Shown here: one piece after another, positions 44,042-53,013 of the stretch
How the letters are laid out: each line of letters opens with the position of its first letter
Position numbering within the stretch: position 1 is the stretch's first letter
NCBI RefSeq assembly: GCF_017976235.1
Contig: NZ_JACVHC010000004.1
Span: forward strand, 106,602 to 170,601
DNA: 64,000 bases
Direction of reading: 5' to 3'
Source of the DNA: Pseudomonas anatoliensis
GTDB lineage: Bacteria > Pseudomonadota > Gammaproteobacteria > Pseudomonadales > Pseudomonadaceae
Made by a program: the position numbers and the translations under genes
The notes under the pieces: model-generated
What the model was told of the DNA's origin: nothing
What the model saw: the letters and a program-made list of their open reading frames with translations, nothing else
The model's database searches: none

Positions 44042-44893
44042 TTACTGAAGCAGTTTCAGTACAGCGGAAGGCAGTTGGTTGGCTTGAGCCAGAACGGAGG
44101 TCGAAGCCTGCTGCAGAGTTTGCTGCTTGGTCAGGTTAGCAGTTTCTGCGGCGAAGTCGGTGTCTTGTACACGACCCTGTGCAGCAGTGGTGTTCTCAAC
44201 GATGTTCTGCAGGTTGGAGATGGTGCTGGTCAGACGGTTTTGCGAAGCACCCAGGCTGGCACGGGTATCACCGATCGCAGCGATAGCAGCGTCGATTGCA
44301 GTGATAGCGGCGTCGATGTTGACACCGGCGTTAGCAGCGTCAGTACCGGTCAGAGCCAGAGTAGCCTTGTCCACGGACAGGCTCACGGCGTCGAACTTGG
44401 AGCTCAGTACCAGGTCGATGTGGTTAGCAGTACCGGTGTTTGCGCCAACTTGCAGAGTCACAGTACCAGCCGAACCGTCCAGCAGGTTTTTGCCGTTCAG
44501 GTTGGTGGAAGCAGCGATACGGCTGATTTCGTCGGACATGTCGGCGAATTCAAGGTTGGTTGCTTTCTGGTCAGCAGTGCCGTTGGTGCCGGTACGTGCT
44601 TTAACAGCCAGTTCACGCATACGCTGCAGGATGTCGGTAGTAGCTTGCAGAGCGCCTTCAGCGGTCTGAGCAACGGAGATACCGTCGTTGGCGTTCTGGA
44701 TAGCCTGGTTGCCACCGCGGATTTGCGATTGCATACGGGTGGAGATCTGCAGGCCAGCGGCGTCGTCTTTAGCGCTGTTGATTTTCAGGCCGGAAGACAG
44801 GCGCTGCATCGAAGTCGACAGAGCGTCGGAAGCTTTGTTCAGGTTTTTCTGAACGTTCAACGATGTGGTGTTGGTGTTTACTGTTAAAGCCAT
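44042..44893 (-). CDS. fliC: Flagellin FliC
   Basis: 283 residues, a short (a-type-like) flagellin. Conserved N-terminal D0-D1 (SLNVQKNLNKASDALSTSMQ, residues 11-30) and C-terminal D1-D0 (TLQQASTSVLAQANQLPSAV), with a short Ser/Thr/Ala-rich centre that would carry O-glycans. The flg22 segment is residues 30-51 (RLSSGLKINSAKDDAAGLQI) and is close to the canonical immune epitope. Next to maf and the sugar block, which suggests glycosylation. Confidence 0.97.
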   Translation of the reverse strand: MALTVNTNTTSLNVQKNLNKASDALSTSMQRLSSGLKINSAKDDAAGLQISTRMQSQIRGGNQAIQNANDGISVAQTAEGALQATTDILQRMRELAVKARTGTNGTADQKATNLEFADMSDEISRIAASTNLNGKNLLDGSAGTVTLQVGANTGTANHIDLVLSSKFDAVSLSVDKATLALTGTDAANAGVNIDAAITAIDAAIAAIGDTRASLGASQNRLTSTISNLQNIVENTTAAQGRVQDTDFAAETANLTKQQTLQQASTSVLAQANQLPSAVLKLLQ

Positions 44894-44973
44894 GACGAAT
44901 TCCTCGTTGGTTGGGTACTGCGGCTTCCGGCCCTGGCAACCGCCGGGTATGGCCTAGAGAACCTTCGTAATAG

Positions 44974-45000
44974 TTATCGTCGGGAATGCAGGTTGCTTGA
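44974..45000 (-). promoter_or_regulatory. FliA (sigma-28) promoter of fliC
   Basis: Minus strand TCAAGCAA (44993-45000), 11 bp, GACGATAA (44974-44981). Predicts a leader of about 70 nt before fliC. Confidence 0.8.
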
Positions 45001-45136
45001 GGGCTTTTTAAAAAATATTTGCCATCACCCTGCCACCCCCGAGAAAACAAAGGCTTAGCCGCCCTTCACCCACGAAAAAATGACGTCATAAAACCGACCA
45101 GCGCGCAAACCGGCGGGCCAGCGCGCTTGCTTGCTT

Positions 45137-45403
45137 TCAGGCCGGCACACTTTGCAGCAGCTCGATCAGTTCATACTCCATATAGTCAGCCAGTCCCAAC
45201 CAGTCCTGACGCTCCTGACAATCGAGCATTTGCGTCAGCATCTGCGCCCACCTCTGCCGGGCATCCGCAGGCGCGAACTGCAGCAACTGCTGCGCCCCCT
45301 CGAAGACGTCGACCATGCTTAGCGCCGCCTCGACGTCACGTCCCAGTCGAAACAGACCCGCGCAATCACGGCACTCGTTGATGCATTGCGCCATTGCCGT
45401 CAT
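45137..45403 (-). CDS. Small helical protein coupled to maf
   Basis: 88 residues, mostly helical (MVDVFEGAQQLLQFAPADAR; LGLADYMEYELIELLQSVPA) with Cys7, Cys11 and Cys14 spaced C-x3-C-x2-C (CINECRDCAGLF). Start ATG overlaps the maf stop by 4 bp (ATGA). Similar small genes follow maf in other Pseudomonas, but I recognise no family. Acidic, chaperone-like; it may assist Maf or flagellin, which is inference from position only. Confidence 0.8.
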   Translation of the reverse strand: MTAMAQCINECRDCAGLFRLGRDVEAALSMVDVFEGAQQLLQFAPADARQRWAQMLTQMLDCQERQDWLGLADYMEYELIELLQSVPA

Positions 45404-46689
45404 TGCACAAACTCCTGATTGAACCGCGCCCCGGCGATCAGCGCGCCCCCTCTGCTGCTATTGAAAAACTCAACCTGGGGATGGGCGGCGATGAAGCGTT
45501 CGAGAACGCATAAGTAGCCACGGAAGTTGAGTTGGGTGCTGACGCGCTGGCCATTCCCGTCACGCACCCAATGCCGCGCCTGGCTCACACTCGGCCCAAG
45601 CTCACCGTCATTCCAGCCAGCATGGGTCTTGTTCATCGGGAAGGCGAAGTCGGCGCCGAACAGAGTGATACGCGTTGCGCCCATTTTCACCGCCAGGTCC
45701 ACCGCCGGGTGAATCACACTGCCGCCAACATGCAGTTCGCCGCGCGGATATTCCTCGCGCAATGCGGCATAAACCGGGCTGGCGGAATAGCCGCCGTAGC
45801 GTTTGCCCTTCCAGGCGCGCAAAACCTCGGGGTCGCTCATCGGCAAATAGACCAGAGGAATACCTTCGGACTCTTCAAACGGCAGATGGCGAAAGCTGAT
45901 GAGCTGATCAATGCTCACCACCAGATCCGGCACCACACCGTGCTCACGCAGCGGTCGATAAGCAGTGTCGACACAGATGAACAGCGGACGCTGCGCCTGA
46001 GCCCGCACTTTCGCCAGCCGTTCGAAATGCCCCTCCAGGGTCGGCCCGGTGGCGATCACGTAGACTTCCCGGTCGACGCAAGTGCCAAACAATGTCGCCA
46101 CATCGTCATCGCCGAGCAACACCGGCAAGCAATCCTGCAAGCGCTGCCGAATGACCGGCGACTGCGGATCGAATTCACGATTGTTGAAACTCAGGTGCAC
46201 TTCACTGACCAGCCGATCACGGATTTTTGCGTTGAAGTCATCAGCCAGCAGCATCTCGGCCGGCAGGGCAAAAAACGGCGTGCAGATATCAGACAGATCA
46301 CCGGCGTAAAACAGCTGCACGCGCGGATCCTCCAGCCACTGGCGCTGATCGAGCAACTGCACGACCAGCGCAAACAAAGCGCCATTGAGGATATGCACGT
46401 ACAACCGTTCAAGCCCCGCGCGCTCCAGCAACACCGCAGGCAAATCGCCCAGGCCGGTGCCATAGACATGCAATTGCGCTTTATCCGCCAGGCTGGCTGC
46501 CTGAATACGGGCTTCGTGAGTACGGTCATGGCGACTGGTGAGCTGAACGCCATTGACGCTCAGGGTCGAGCCCAGCCCCTGCACCAGTTCAGCCTGAACC
46601 GCCGCACTGTCTTCGGCCATCAAGCGCTCGAACAGGGCCGGCCAGCGGCGCTGAAGGACTTCGGCGTTGGCCTGGAAAAACTCGCTCAT
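45400..46689 (-). CDS. Motility accessory factor Maf (DUF115, flagellin nonulosonate transferase)
   Basis: 429 residues with the Maf/DUF115 core: EVYVIATGPTLEGHFERLAK, RPLFICVDTAYRPLREHGVV, PDLVVSIDQL, and TRITLFGADFAFPMNKTHAG. Maf proteins transfer CMP-activated nonulosonic acids, such as pseudaminic acid, to flagellin Ser/Thr. All neighbours fit: fliC on one side, pse genes on the other. A strong hairpin ends only 26 bp upstream of its start. Confidence 0.92.
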   Translation of the reverse strand: MSEFFQANAEVLQRRWPALFERLMAEDSAAVQAELVQGLGSTLSVNGVQLTSRHDRTHEARIQAASLADKAQLHVYGTGLGDLPAVLLERAGLERLYVHILNGALFALVVQLLDQRQWLEDPRVQLFYAGDLSDICTPFFALPAEMLLADDFNAKIRDRLVSEVHLSFNNREFDPQSPVIRQRLQDCLPVLLGDDDVATLFGTCVDREVYVIATGPTLEGHFERLAKVRAQAQRPLFICVDTAYRPLREHGVVPDLVVSIDQLISFRHLPFEESEGIPLVYLPMSDPEVLRAWKGKRYGGYSASPVYAALREEYPRGELHVGGSVIHPAVDLAVKMGATRITLFGADFAFPMNKTHAGWNDGELGPSVSQARHWVRDGNGQRVSTQLNFRGYLCVLERFIAAHPQVEFFNSSRGGALIAGARFNQEFVQ

Positions 46690-46715
46690 GGCGCCTCGCG
46701 CTCCGTTTCAGGCAA

Positions 46716-46753
46716 AAAAATAGCGTTCAAGGTTAACCTTGAACGCTATTTTT
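46716..46753. terminator. Perfect 38-bp inverted repeat, terminator of the ketoacyl synthase gene
   Basis: AAAAATAGCGTTCAAGG with centre TTAA and its exact complement, flanked by A and T runs. Works on both strands. Ends 26 bp before the maf start codon. Confidence 0.88.
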
Positions 46754-46776
46754 GTATCCGCCGTTTTTAATCAGGC

Positions 46777-47703
46777 TCAGGGGCGGAAGATGATCGCCGA
46801 GCCCCACGACAGACCGACACCGAAACCACTGAGCGCGACGCGCTGCCAGGCGGAATCGATTACGTGTTTTTCCAGCAGCAGCGGAATACTCGACGACACG
46901 GTGTTGCCGGTCTCGACCATGTCCTTGATGAACTTCTCAGGCTCGCCTTCAAAGCGCCGCGCCACGGCATCGACAATCGCCGCACTGCCTTGGTGAATGC
47001 AGAAGGCATCGATGTCATCGGCTTTGAGACCGGAATCATCGAGCAACTCGTGCAAGTGCGCCGGGACTTTGAGCAGCGCGAAGTTGAACACCTGACGACC
47101 GTTCATGAAGAACACGCCATCGGTGACTTTCAGGTGTGGCGCGCCGGAACCGTCGGTGCCGAACTTGGCCTTGCCCAGTGCCCAGGTCGGATCTTCACCC
47201 ATCCAGGTCGCAGTGGCCGCATCACCGAACAGCATGGTGGTGTTGCGGTCTTCCGGGTCAACGATTTTTGAATACGGATCGGCGGTGATCAGCAGGCCGT
47301 TCTTCAGGCCTGCGGCTTCCATGAAACCCTTGATCGCGTAGATGCCATAGACATAACCGGAGCAGCCCAACGAAATATCGAACGCGGCGACATTGGTCGG
47401 CAGACCTAGTTTGTCCTGCACGATCGCAGCAGTGTGTGGCAAGCCTTCTTCATCACCGTTCTGGGTGACGACGATCAAGGCATCGATCGATTCACGCTTC
47501 AGTTCAGGGTTGCTGGCAAACAGCGCATTGGCTGCTTCCACGCACAGATCGGAGGTTTCTTGATCAGCGTCTTTGCGCGGCAGGAATGCCGAGCCAATCT
47601 TGCCAAGGATGAACTCTTCATCCTTCTCGAATTTTGCACCTTGTGCGTAATTGTCCACGCCGGCTACAGGAACGTAGCTCGCAATGCTTTTTATGCCAAT
47701 CAT
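46777..47703 (-). CDS. 3-oxoacyl-ACP synthase III-like protein (FabH family) of the flagellin glycosylation block
   Basis: 308 residues from MIGIKSIASYVPVAG; a 52-codon upstream extension in frame has no thiolase character and is dropped. Catalytic triad present: Cys114 (DISLGCSGYVYG), His237 (FCIHQGSA), Asn267 (ETGNTVSS). Condenses acyl groups with malonyl-ACP or transfers acyl groups. In P. syringae the flagellin glycosylation island also carries a ketoacyl synthase III gene, needed for the acylated sugar. So a role in making an N-acyl group of the flagellar sugar is likely; general fatty acid synthesis is the alternative. Confidence 0.92.
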   Translation of the reverse strand: MIGIKSIASYVPVAGVDNYAQGAKFEKDEEFILGKIGSAFLPRKDADQETSDLCVEAANALFASNPELKRESIDALIVVTQNGDEEGLPHTAAIVQDKLGLPTNVAAFDISLGCSGYVYGIYAIKGFMEAAGLKNGLLITADPYSKIVDPEDRNTTMLFGDAATATWMGEDPTWALGKAKFGTDGSGAPHLKVTDGVFFMNGRQVFNFALLKVPAHLHELLDDSGLKADDIDAFCIHQGSAAIVDAVARRFEGEPEKFIKDMVETGNTVSSSIPLLLEKHVIDSAWQRVALSGFGVGLSWGSAIIFRP

Positions 47704-47929
47704 TACGGCTTCCCAATAAAAAACAGCCCAAGACCACCGCTCGCAAGGATTTGAGGGGCGCCGACAAACAGAAAATGGTTGCCACGACGGGCAACCAAGG
47801 GGAGCGCAAAGGGCTATCACTGGAACCAGAAACGGGCCAGGCGCCATCTCCCCGATCAATACAATACAGTGAAGATGCGCGTTATGACTCGCAGGTCACG
47901 CTATTTTGCCGAATCCATTACAGATTGGG
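47704..47929. other. 226-bp gap between the ketoacyl synthase and pseI genes
   Basis: Contains a small hairpin, GGTTGCC (47777-47783) with GGCAACC (47790-47796), followed on the minus strand by ATTTTC, a weak terminator or leader structure. No RpoN or FliA element was found. The ketoacyl synthase gene therefore may have its own weak promoter here. Confidence 0.5.
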
Positions 47930-48982
47930 TTATTCGACCAATGACCAATCCAGCGGCGTACCGCGCTTGATCGGCGTGCGAGCGCAGCGCCCGAGGACGG
48001 CATCGGTGTGCTTGGGCGGCAGACCGAGGCCGGGACGAATGGCGCGCAGATTGTCCCGCGTAAAGGGGTCACCGGCGGCCATGTCGGCGGTCACGTACAG
48101 CGAGCGGCGATACACCACCGACTTGAGTTCGGCTTCGGTTGCGCCGTATTGCACCTTGCCGAGCGCTTGCCATGCGCGCTCGGTTTCCACCACCAGGCTG
48201 GCCATCTCGGCCGGCTCCAGCGAGAAACTGGCATCCACCCCGCCCGCCGAACGGTCGAGGGTGAAATGCTTTTCCACCACCGTCGCGCCGAGCGCCACGG
48301 CCGCCACCGAGACGCCAACGCCCATCGAGTGATCGGACAGCCCCACCTCGCAACCGAACAATTCACGCAGATGCGGGATCGTCCGCACATTGCTGTTTGC
48401 CGGAGTCGCCGGATAAGTGCTGGTGCATTTGAGCAACACCAGATCCTTGCACCCGGCTTCACGGGCGGCGCGCACGGTTTCATCGAGCTCGGCAATGCTG
48501 GCCATGCCGGTGGAGATGATCAGCGGCTTACCCGTGGCGGCGACACGGCGGATCAACGGCAGATCGGTGTTTTCAAAACTGGCGATCTTGTACGCCGGCA
48601 CGTCGAGGCTTTCGAGAAAGTCCACGGCCGTGTCGTCGAACGGTGTCGAGAACGCGAGCATCCCCAGTTCCTTGGCGCGAGCGAAGATCGGCGCATGCCA
48701 TTCCCACGGTGTGTGGGCCTGCTCGTACAAGTCGTACAAAGAAGTGCCGGCCCACAGGCTGCCCGGGTCTTTGATGAAAAACTCGCCCTCGGCCAGATCC
48801 AGCGTCATGGTCTCGGCCGTATAGGTTTGCAGTTTCAACGCGTGCGCGCCGGCCTTGGCGGCGGCTTCGACGATTTGCAGGGCCACGTCCAGCGACTGGT
48901 TATGATTGCCGCTCATCTCGGCAATGATAAACGGCGGCGCGTCGGCACCGATCAGACGGTCGCCAATCTTGAAACTACTCAT
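47930..48982 (-). CDS. pseI: Pseudaminic acid synthase PseI
   Basis: 350 residues. NeuB TIM barrel (FIIAEMSGNHNQSLDVALQI, AGAHALKLQTYTAETMTLDL, VGLSDHSMGVGVSVAAVALG, VVEKHFTLDRSAGGVDASFS) and a C-terminal SAF antifreeze-like domain (LRAIRPGLGLPPKH). Condenses the hexose with phosphoenolpyruvate to pseudaminic acid. The length and the AEMSGNHN start favour PseI over sialic acid NeuB. Start overlaps the pseG stop by 4 bp. Confidence 0.95.
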   Translation of the reverse strand: MSSFKIGDRLIGADAPPFIIAEMSGNHNQSLDVALQIVEAAAKAGAHALKLQTYTAETMTLDLAEGEFFIKDPGSLWAGTSLYDLYEQAHTPWEWHAPIFARAKELGMLAFSTPFDDTAVDFLESLDVPAYKIASFENTDLPLIRRVAATGKPLIISTGMASIAELDETVRAAREAGCKDLVLLKCTSTYPATPANSNVRTIPHLRELFGCEVGLSDHSMGVGVSVAAVALGATVVEKHFTLDRSAGGVDASFSLEPAEMASLVVETERAWQALGKVQYGATEAELKSVVYRRSLYVTADMAAGDPFTRDNLRAIRPGLGLPPKHTDAVLGRCARTPIKRGTPLDWSLVE

Positions 48983-50124
48983 GAACGGTGTTCCCTTTTA
49001 TTCAAACTGGAGTTCAGCCCGTCGGGCAGCAACTGCGCATCGTCCAGCGTGGCGTGACTTAACTTGGGCTCAGCATCGGCCAATGCAGCGGCGACTCGCA
49101 ATGCACCGCGCCCATCGACCATTTGCCGGGAACGTTCGGCCAGGCTCTGGCGCAGATAAAAATTAGCGCCGACAAAACCAATCGCGTCACGCAACTGCGC
49201 GACGCTGACCTGTTCGCGCGCGCCCATGAACACATGCGCACCGGCTGCCGCCATGACTTCACCGTTGACCTGCTGGTTATTCGACACCGCTATACAGATC
49301 GTCGGCAAACCCAACGCCGCACGTTCCCAACTGGTGCCTCCACCGGCGCCGATAAACAGATCGGCCTCGGTCATGCGTTGATGGAAGTCGCTGACAAAAC
49401 TGTGCAGACGCCAGTTCGGCCGCGTTTGCGCCAGTGCCTGCATCTGCGCCCATGCCGGGTTGTCGGCACCGGCGACGAAATCAACGTCCAGCTCCGTGAA
49501 GTCCGCCAGCGCGAGCATGGCGTGATGGGTCTGCATGGCCGCATCGAAACCGCCGAAATTCACCAGTACGCGACGGGCCTTGGGCTTGATCTCGATCGCC
49601 GGACAGTCGAACTCTTCACGCAACATGGCATAGCGCGGGCCGAGCAATGTGCGGCAACCCTCAGGCAACAACGGCGTGTAGTTTTCGCTGAGGCCGGACA
49701 AATTCTGATTGAGCAGCAAATCAACGCTGTAGCGCCGAGTGGCGAGATCGTCGACGGCCGCAATACGCGGTGCCCAACGCCGTGCGGCGGTCTGCCAGTG
49801 ATGATCGAGGCCGTAATGATCGACGATGATCCAGTCGAATCCGGCGTGATCTTCCAGCAGCAAATCCAACGCATCGATGTCGGCCTGCCACGGCAGCATC
49901 GATTCGATGGCTTGCTGCGGGTCTTCATCGGGATAACGACCGGGCAACGCAAAAGTCTCGAAACCTTCGGCGCTCAGAGCATCGAGTCGATGCCCCGGCA
50001 ACTGCCGACAGGCAAACGCGACATGACTGCCCTGCTTGCGCAGCACCCGCGCCAGCGTCAGACAGCGGGCGATATGGCCGCTGCCGATGGTCGGCGAAGC
50101 GTCGGCGCGAATCAGGACTTTCAT
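48979..50124 (-). CDS. pseG: UDP-2,4-diacetamido-2,4,6-trideoxy-L-altrose hydrolase PseG
   Basis: 381 residues from MKVLIRADASPTIGSGHIAR; longer in-frame starts lie inside pseF. GT-B fold with the GSGHIARCL loop and the C-terminal GAGGGTSWERAALGLPTICI stretch. Removes UDP before PseI acts. Not fused to a PseH acetyltransferase, though the last ~40 residues extend beyond the usual fold. Overlaps pseF by 4 bp. Confidence 0.93.
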   Translation of the reverse strand: MKVLIRADASPTIGSGHIARCLTLARVLRKQGSHVAFACRQLPGHRLDALSAEGFETFALPGRYPDEDPQQAIESMLPWQADIDALDLLLEDHAGFDWIIVDHYGLDHHWQTAARRWAPRIAAVDDLATRRYSVDLLLNQNLSGLSENYTPLLPEGCRTLLGPRYAMLREEFDCPAIEIKPKARRVLVNFGGFDAAMQTHHAMLALADFTELDVDFVAGADNPAWAQMQALAQTRPNWRLHSFVSDFHQRMTEADLFIGAGGGTSWERAALGLPTICIAVSNNQQVNGEVMAAAGAHVFMGAREQVSVAQLRDAIGFVGANFYLRQSLAERSRQMVDGRGALRVAAALADAEPKLSHATLDDAQLLPDGLNSSLNKREHRS

Positions 50125-50816
50125 TGCAACTCTCCGCCGGCCTTGAGCGCGGCGTACAGGTATTCGGCTCGCTTCCAGTCTTCGGGCGTATCGATGTCCT
50201 GCACCAGATGCCGGGGCAAAATCACCGGCAGACTGGCCGGCGAATAGACCACCTCGCCGCGCAGCCACGCATCCGTGCGCCCCCAATAAAACTGCCCGGC
50301 ATCCTGAAACGCTTCGGGCAGATCCTGCGAACGGGTCTCACGAAATTCCGGGTACAACGCCGAAAGCGCGCCCTGCCCGTCCAGCGTCAGCGCACGTTGC
50401 ACCGGGAAACCGAAGTTGCACACGGAGAAGGCGAAGGATTTATCCGGCTGTTGCGCCAGCAACTCAAAGCCCTGACGCAGATAACGCGCCTGCAACAACG
50501 GCGCCGTGGCGTACACGCAACAGGCGTAATCAAAGGCTGGCAGTTGCTGCAAGGCATGCACGATCACTGCGGCGGTGCCGGTAAAATCATCCGCCAGATC
50601 GGCCGGGCGCAAAAACGGCACATCAGCCCCGTGCGCCCGCGCGACCTCGGCGATTTCTTCGTCATCGGTGCTGACGACAACCTGATCGAACAAGCCCGAA
50701 TCCAGCGCCGTGCGAATCGAGCGGACAATCATCGGCACGCCAGCGAACAGCGCCAGGTTCTTGCGCGGTATGCGTTTGCTGCCCCCGCGCGCCGGGATGA
50801 TTGCGATGTTGCTCAC
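50121..50816 (-). CDS. pseF: Pseudaminic acid cytidylyltransferase PseF
   Basis: 231 residues. CMP-sugar synthase motif IIPARGGSKRIPRKNLALFA, and VVVSTDDEEIAEVARAHGAD. Activates pseudaminic acid with CTP; the product is the donor for Maf. Lies 6 bp after pseC. Confidence 0.95.
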   Translation of the reverse strand: MSNIAIIPARGGSKRIPRKNLALFAGVPMIVRSIRTALDSGLFDQVVVSTDDEEIAEVARAHGADVPFLRPADLADDFTGTAAVIVHALQQLPAFDYACCVYATAPLLQARYLRQGFELLAQQPDKSFAFSVCNFGFPVQRALTLDGQGALSALYPEFRETRSQDLPEAFQDAGQFYWGRTDAWLRGEVVYSPASLPVILPRHLVQDIDTPEDWKRAEYLYAALKAGGELQ

Positions 50817-50822
50817 GTTGTC

Positions 50823-51986
50823 CTACTCCTCAATCAGCAGCCGGCGTAATTGCTCGACCACGTAATCCTGCTGCTCCTCGGTCAGCAGCGGAAACATCGG
50901 CAGACTGATCGCTTCGGCGTAATAGCGCTCGGCTTGGGGGAAGTCGCCCTCGGCAAAACCCAGTGCCTGATAGTAAGGCTGCAGATGCACCGGAATGTAG
51001 TGCAGATTCACGCCGATGCCGGCCGCGCGCAAGCCTTCGAACACCTGACGATGGCTGAGGCTGACGCGCTCGGTCTGCAAGCGCACCACATACAAATGCC
51101 AGGCTGATTCCGCGTCCGGTTGAGCGCTGGGTAACGTCAGCGGCAAGTACGTCAGCAACTGCTCGTACCGCGCTGCCAACTCACGACGCCGAGCGATGAA
51201 GTCGTCCAGCTTGCCCAGTTGCGACAAGCCCAACGCGGCTTGCAGATCGGTGATCCGGTAATTGAAGCCCAGCTCGATCTGCTGGTAGTACCAAGGGCCG
51301 TGGCTGGGCTCGGTCATCTGCTGCGGATCGCGGGTCATGCCATGGCTGCGCAGGCGTTGCAGGCGCTCGGCCAATGCCGGGCGATTGGTCAGGACCATGC
51401 CGCCCTCGGCACTGGTGATGATCTTCACCGGATGAAAACTGAACACGGTCATTGCCGCAAATTCACCGCAACCCACCGGACGCCCGGCGTAAGAAGCGCC
51501 GACCGCGTGGGAGGCATCTTCGATCACGGTGAAGTTGTAGCGCTCGGCGAGTTCGGCAATCTTGCGCATGTCGCAGCTCTGCCCGGAGAACGCCACCGCC
51601 ACCAAGACTTTTGGCAGTTTGCCGTCCTGTTCAGCCTGATCCAGTTTCGCCGCCAACGCGTAAGCATCGAGGTTCCAGGTCAGCGGGTCGATGTCGACAA
51701 AGTCCACATCAGCGCCGCAGTAACGCCCGCAGTTGGCCGAGGCGAGAAAGGTGTTCGGCGTGGTCCACAGGCGGTCGCCCGGGCCAAGCCCCGCCGCCAG
51801 ACACGCAATGTGCAGCGCCGCCGTGGCGTTGCACACCGCCACGGCGAAATCCGCCTGGCAACGCTCGGCCACAGCCTGTTCGAAGCGCTCAATGGTCGGC
51901 CCTTGCGTCAACCAGTCCGATTGCAACACCTCGACGACGGCATCGATGTCCGACTGATCGAGACTCTGCCGACCGTAAGGGATCAT
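50823..51986 (-). CDS. pseC: UDP-4-amino-4,6-dideoxy-N-acetyl-L-altrosamine transaminase PseC
   Basis: 387 residues, DegT/DnrJ/EryC1 aminotransferase with PLP lysine Lys188 (TVFSFHPVKIITSAEGGMV) and VIEDASHAVGASYAGRPVGC. Second step of the pseudaminate route. Overlaps pseB by 4 bp. Confidence 0.95.
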   Translation of the reverse strand: MIPYGRQSLDQSDIDAVVEVLQSDWLTQGPTIERFEQAVAERCQADFAVAVCNATAALHIACLAAGLGPGDRLWTTPNTFLASANCGRYCGADVDFVDIDPLTWNLDAYALAAKLDQAEQDGKLPKVLVAVAFSGQSCDMRKIAELAERYNFTVIEDASHAVGASYAGRPVGCGEFAAMTVFSFHPVKIITSAEGGMVLTNRPALAERLQRLRSHGMTRDPQQMTEPSHGPWYYQQIELGFNYRITDLQAALGLSQLGKLDDFIARRRELAARYEQLLTYLPLTLPSAQPDAESAWHLYVVRLQTERVSLSHRQVFEGLRAAGIGVNLHYIPVHLQPYYQALGFAEGDFPQAERYYAEAISLPMFPLLTEEQQDYVVEQLRRLLIEE

Positions 51987-52984
51987 ATCGAGAGCTTCGC
52001 GTGCAGCGCCGCGATCTGTCCGACCGAGAGGAAGTGCGGATTGGTGTCGGAGCGATATTCAAAATCTTCGCTCACCGCGCGACCCTGCTCGCCAAGTTTG
52101 TCGACGGCAAAATCGACATCGACGCTGGTGAAGCGAATCGACGGCTGGATGGTGTAGTGATCCTCGAATTCAATAGTCATCCGCGCATCGTCCAGCGGCA
52201 CCATCAACTCATGGAGTTTTTCGCCGGGACGAATGCCGACGTTTTTGTGCGGCAGCTGTTCGGCCATGCCGCGCGCCAGATCGACGATGCGGATCGACGG
52301 GATCTTCGGCACGAACACTTCGCCACCGTGCATCCGCGCGAAGCTGTCGAGCACGAACTGCACACCGTGGTCGAGGGTGATCCAGAAGCGTGTCATGCGC
52401 TCGTCGGTGATCGGCAGCTCTTGCGCGCCATCGGCGATCAGCTTGCTGAAGAACGGCACCACCGAGCCACGCGAACCGGCCACGTTGCCGTAGCGCACCA
52501 CGGCAAACCGGGTTTCCTGCTCGCCGGCAATATTGTTGGCGGCGACGAACAATTTGTCCGACAGCAACTTGGTCGCGCCGTACAGGTTGATCGGGCTGGC
52601 CGCCTTGTCGGTGGACAGCGCCACGACTTTTTTCACACCGTTATCGATGGCCGCGGCGATGATGTTTTCCGCGCCGTTGACGTTGGTGCGGATGCATTCG
52701 GTCGGGTTGTATTCAGCCGCCGGCACCTGCTTCAACGCGGCGGCATGCACCACGTAATCGATGCCGCGCATGGCCTGACGCAGACGGTCAGCGTCACGCA
52801 CGTCACCGATGAAGTAACGCATGCACGGCGCGTTGAACGTCTGCTGCATTTCGTATTGCTTGAGCTCATCACGAGAGAACACCACCACGCGCTTGGGCTG
52901 GTACTGCTCCAGCAAGCGGCGGATGAAGTTGCGCCCGAACGAGCCCGTGCCGCCGGAGATGAAGATCGATTTACCGTTGAACAT
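51983..52984 (-). CDS. pseB: UDP-GlcNAc 4,6-dehydratase (inverting) PseB
   Basis: 333 residues from MFNGKSIFISGGTGSFGRNF; earlier starts lack support. Rossmann GxxGxxG loop (residues 11-17), Thr125-Asp126-Lys127, and YGATK (135-139) catalytic motifs. First step from UDP-GlcNAc. Lies 29 bp after the large glycosyltransferase. Confidence 0.95.
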   Translation of the reverse strand: MFNGKSIFISGGTGSFGRNFIRRLLEQYQPKRVVVFSRDELKQYEMQQTFNAPCMRYFIGDVRDADRLRQAMRGIDYVVHAAALKQVPAAEYNPTECIRTNVNGAENIIAAAIDNGVKKVVALSTDKAASPINLYGATKLLSDKLFVAANNIAGEQETRFAVVRYGNVAGSRGSVVPFFSKLIADGAQELPITDERMTRFWITLDHGVQFVLDSFARMHGGEVFVPKIPSIRIVDLARGMAEQLPHKNVGIRPGEKLHELMVPLDDARMTIEFEDHYTIQPSIRFTSVDVDFAVDKLGEQGRAVSEDFEYRSDTNPHFLSVGQIAALHAKLSI

Positions 52985-53013
52985 GTGTAATTCCTGTTCC
53001 CTGTCCGACGGAC

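Noticed and set aside
45061..45136. Repeated CCAGCGCGC words downstream of the 88-residue gene as a terminator
   Set aside because: Direct rather than inverted repeats; no clean stem with a T-run could be drawn.
46777..47859. Longer ketoacyl synthase start at 47859
   Set aside because: The 52 extra residues are not thiolase-like and cross a hairpin; ATG 47703 fits the family start.
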